Assembly (NCBI GenBank): GCA_018830385.1
Contig: JAHJSO010000187.1
Location: 1 to 5,988, forward strand
Source of the DNA: Elusimicrobiota bacterium
GTDB lineage: Bacteria; Elusimicrobiota; Endomicrobiia; CG1-02-37-114; JAHJSO01
Direction: 5' to 3'
DNA length: 5,988 nt
Shown here one piece after another: positions 4,278 to 5,988 of the stretch. A program made the translations under genes and the position numbers. The notes under the pieces were generated by a model, which saw nothing but the letters and a program-made list of their open reading frames with translations, was not told the origin of the DNA and ran no database searches. Every line of letters begins with the position of its first letter. Position 1 is the first letter of the stretch.

Positions 4278-4729
4278 TGAACCTTACGGACTTAAAACCC
4301 GCTGCAGGGTCCACACACAAGAAAAAGATTCTAGGGCATGGCCGCGGCAGCGGTCACGGCGGTTCGTCCACCCGCGGAACAAAGGGGCAGAAATCAACCT
4401 CGGGAGGCGCCAGGGCGTCGTGGTTTGAAGGCGGACAGATGCCGCTTCTCCGTCGTATACCGAAGCGGGGTTTTACGAACAAGCCATTCAGAAAGGATTA
4501 CGCCTGCGTTAACGTAGGCGTACTTGAAATAAAATTTTCCGGCGATACCACTGTTACGCCGGAGTCGCTTTTTGAAAACGGGCTTATTACAAGAAAAACA
4601 GTGCTGGTTAAAATACTCGGGAACGGGGATATCAGGAAGCCCTTAAAAATCAGGGCTCACAAGTTTTCAAAACAGGCCCTTGAAAAGATAAATGCCTGCG
4701 GCGGAACCGCTGAAACAATAAAATGTTAA
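4274..4729 (+). CDS. rplO: 50S ribosomal protein L15
   Basis: L15 is a late-assembly large-subunit protein with a long rRNA-penetrating N-terminal tail. The 151-residue product shows that tail: LKPAAGSTHKKK (residues 7-18), then HGRGSGHGGSSTRGTKGQKS (22-41) and FEGGQMPLLRRIPKRGF (51-67). The globular part contains VKILGNGDI (112-120), KPLKIRAHKFSKQALEKI (122-139) and a conserved Gly-Gly. Two adjacent ATGs occur at 4274 and 4277. Homologues usually begin Met-[basic or polar]-Leu, so 4277 may be the true start; it would make a one-base TGATG overlap with rpsE. AAAGG at 4263-4267 suits either. The gene overlaps secY by 7 nt and contains a 24-bp palindrome described separately. Confidence 0.97.
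   Translation: MMNLTDLKPAAGSTHKKKILGHGRGSGHGGSSTRGTKGQKSTSGGARASWFEGGQMPLLRRIPKRGFTNKPFRKDYACVNVGVLEIKFSGDTTVTPESLFENGLITRKTVLVKILGNGDIRKPLKIRAHKFSKQALEKINACGGTAETIKC
4499..4522. repeat. 24-bp near-perfect palindrome inside rplO
   Basis: The two 12-base arms TACGCCTGCGTT and AACGTAGGCGTA are inverted copies matching at 11 of 12 positions. The single mismatch becomes a G-U pair in RNA. In mRNA this can form a 10-bp stem closed by a UUAA loop. It lies in coding sequence (YACVNVGVL). Its role is unknown, and chance within coding sequence is possible. Confidence 0.6.
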
Positions 4730-5988
4730 GGTCATTCCTGGACATATTCAAAATACCGGAACTTAAAAGAAAGGTCTTATATACGTTAGGGATATTGGCT
4801 GCTTACAGGGTCGGGGCAGCAGTGCCGATACCGGGGGTTAACCCTGCGGCGCTCAAGTCGCTCTTTGAAGCCCACAGTAATTCATTGTTAGGTTTTCTGG
4901 ATATGTTTTCAGGTGGCGCGATGAGCCAGTTGTCAATATTCTCCCTGGGGATTATGCCTTACATAAACGCATCAATTATAATATCCCTGCTGCAGGGGGC
5001 GCACGTCGTTCCTTACCTTGATTATCTTGCGAAGGAAGGTGAGTCGGGCAGGAAGAAAATATCCCAGCTCACAAGGTATGCCACCGTCCTGTTGGGTACG
5101 GTCCAGTCGTTCGGGCTTACCGTGATGATATCAAAGATGCCTACGCCCGGCGGCATGCAGGTGGTTAATGACCCGTCGGCATATTTTACGTTTATGACGG
5201 TAATTACCCTTATAACCGGGACAGTGCTCGTTATGTGGCTGGGTGAACAGATAACCGAATTCGGCATCGGCAACGGCATCTCGTTAATAATATTTGCAGG
5301 GATTGTTGACCGTCTCCCCGGGGCGATAAAAGATTTCTTCAGGTTGGTCCGCCTTGAAGAAATATCACTGCTCACCAGTTTGTTTTTGATAGTCCTTGTG
5401 CTTGCCGTAATCGGTTTCGTGGTATGGGTTGAAACCGCGCAGAGGAAGATCCCCGTGCAGTACGCAAAGAGGATAGTAGGCAGAAAGATGTACGGCGGCT
5501 CAAGCACTTTCCTGCCGTTGAAGGTTGACCAGGCGGGTGTTATAGCGGTTATTTTCGCTGTCTCGGTGCTGTCGGCGCCGCTTACAGCCCTGCAGTTTTT
5601 CCCGGATAATAAACTGGCGCAGATGCTTATGCAGTTCTGGCGCAGGGGTTCGTTGTTGTACGAAGTAGTGTACGCTCTTCTTATTGTATTTTTTTGTTAT
5701 TTCTATAATTCAATTATTATAAACCCGCAGGAACTTGCCGAGAATATGAAAAAGTGGGGTGGTTTCATCCCGGGCATAAGGCCCGGCGATACGACCGCTA
5801 AATACATACAGCGCATAATTGAAAGGATAACGCTCGGCGGGGCGATTTTCATCGTTGCGGTGGCTGTGCTCCCGGACTTTTTACAGGCGTGGTTCAACGT
5901 GCCGTTTTTCTTCGGTGGGACCGCTTTGCTCATTGTGGTAGGCGTTTCACTTGACACGATCGGGCAGTTGGAATCGCAGATGATAATG
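4723..5988 (+). CDS. secY: Protein translocase subunit SecY, 3' end outside window
   Basis: SecY is the pore of the SecYEG translocon, moving proteins across or into the inner membrane. The ATG at 4723 lies inside the end of rplO (7-nt overlap) and opens a frame that runs without a stop to the window edge, giving 422 residues. Family length is about 430-445, so roughly the last 15-20 residues are missing. It begins MLRSFLDIFKIPELKRKVLY. It shows VPIPGVN (34-40), the TM2 and plug region with SGGAMSQLSIFSLGIMPYIN (63-82), EFGIGNGISLIIFAGI (179-194), the cytoplasmic loop AQRKIPVQYAKR (239-250) with GRKMYGGSSTFLPLKV, and GGFIPGIRPG (346-355). Hydrophobic segments are spaced as for ten membrane helices. 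The usual Pro after AGVI is Ala275. No clear Shine-Dalgarno is seen, so coupling to rplO is likely. Confidence 0.97.
   Translation, partial: MLRSFLDIFKIPELKRKVLYTLGILAAYRVGAAVPIPGVNPAALKSLFEAHSNSLLGFLDMFSGGAMSQLSIFSLGIMPYINASIIISLLQGAHVVPYLDYLAKEGESGRKKISQLTRYATVLLGTVQSFGLTVMISKMPTPGGMQVVNDPSAYFTFMTVITLITGTVLVMWLGEQITEFGIGNGISLIIFAGIVDRLPGAIKDFFRLVRLEEISLLTSLFLIVLVLAVIGFVVWVETAQRKIPVQYAKRIVGRKMYGGSSTFLPLKVDQAGVIAVIFAVSVLSAPLTALQFFPDNKLAQMLMQFWRRGSLLYEVVYALLIVFFCYFYNSIIINPQELAENMKKWGGFIPGIRPGDTTAKYIQRIIERITLGGAIFIVAVAVLPDFLQAWFNVPFFFGGTALLIVVGVSLDTIGQLESQMIM

Noticed and set aside
5770..5786. Inverted repeat CCGGGC / GCCCGG with a 5-nt loop inside secY.
   Set aside because: It is explained by the Pro and Gly codons of the conserved FIPGIRPG motif and has no U-run, so it is not a terminator.
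5022..5957. Long minus-strand open frames opposite secY, and similar ones opposite rplN, rplE, rplF, rplR and rpsE.
   Set aside because: They lie antisense to intact conserved genes, lack ribosome binding sites and resemble no family; they are codon-bias shadows.

Overview
This is a bacterial ribosomal-protein gene cluster: the end of the S10 cluster joined to the spc cluster, all on the + strand. The order is rplP (3' part), rpmC, rpsQ, rplN, rplX, rplE, rpsN, rpsH, rplF, rplR, rpsE, rplO, secY (cut by the window end about 15-20 codons short of its expected stop). The gene order and every product are bacterial. The species cannot be fixed from this window. The moderate GC content, heavy use of AGG and ATA codons, zinc-binding short S14, zinc-ribbon L24 and missing rpmD suggest a non-proteobacterial, perhaps environmental lineage. 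Planctomycetota or another uncultured phylum is a guess, not a result.

Layout. Positions 1-2004 hold L16 (partial), L29, S17, L14, L24 and L5, with genes overlapping or 1-6 nt apart. Positions 2005-2452 break the pattern: rpsN (S14, GTG start) sits between two long gaps of 147 and 115 nt, the only gaps over 24 nt in the window. Positions 2453-4729 return to tight packing with S8, L6, L18, S5 and L15, joined by ATGA, TAATG or ATGATGA overlaps. Position 4723 onward is secY, whose start overlaps the end of rplO.

How the genes work together. Ten complete genes and one partial gene encode ribosome subunits: L16, L29, L14, L24, L5, L6, L18 and L15 of the large subunit, and S17, S14, S8 and S5 of the small subunit (rpsN making the count of complete ribosomal genes eleven). 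SecY is the channel of the Sec translocon, which docks on the ribosome. The overlaps imply one polycistronic mRNA with translational coupling. No promoter or terminator is convincing inside the window.

The main unusual signal is that the two gaps around rpsN are copies of each other. A leader of about 100 nt, ending in the Shine-Dalgarno sequence, occurs once before rpsN and again before rpsH, with roughly 84% identity over its main part by hand alignment. Each copy holds an open frame of 20 codons, but the substitutions between copies do not look like protein-coding conservation. An RNA-level or DNA-level element is therefore the better reading: an autoregulatory leader, a dispersed intergenic repeat, or the scar of an rpsN insertion. 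A second, smaller oddity is a 24-bp near-perfect palindrome inside rplO.
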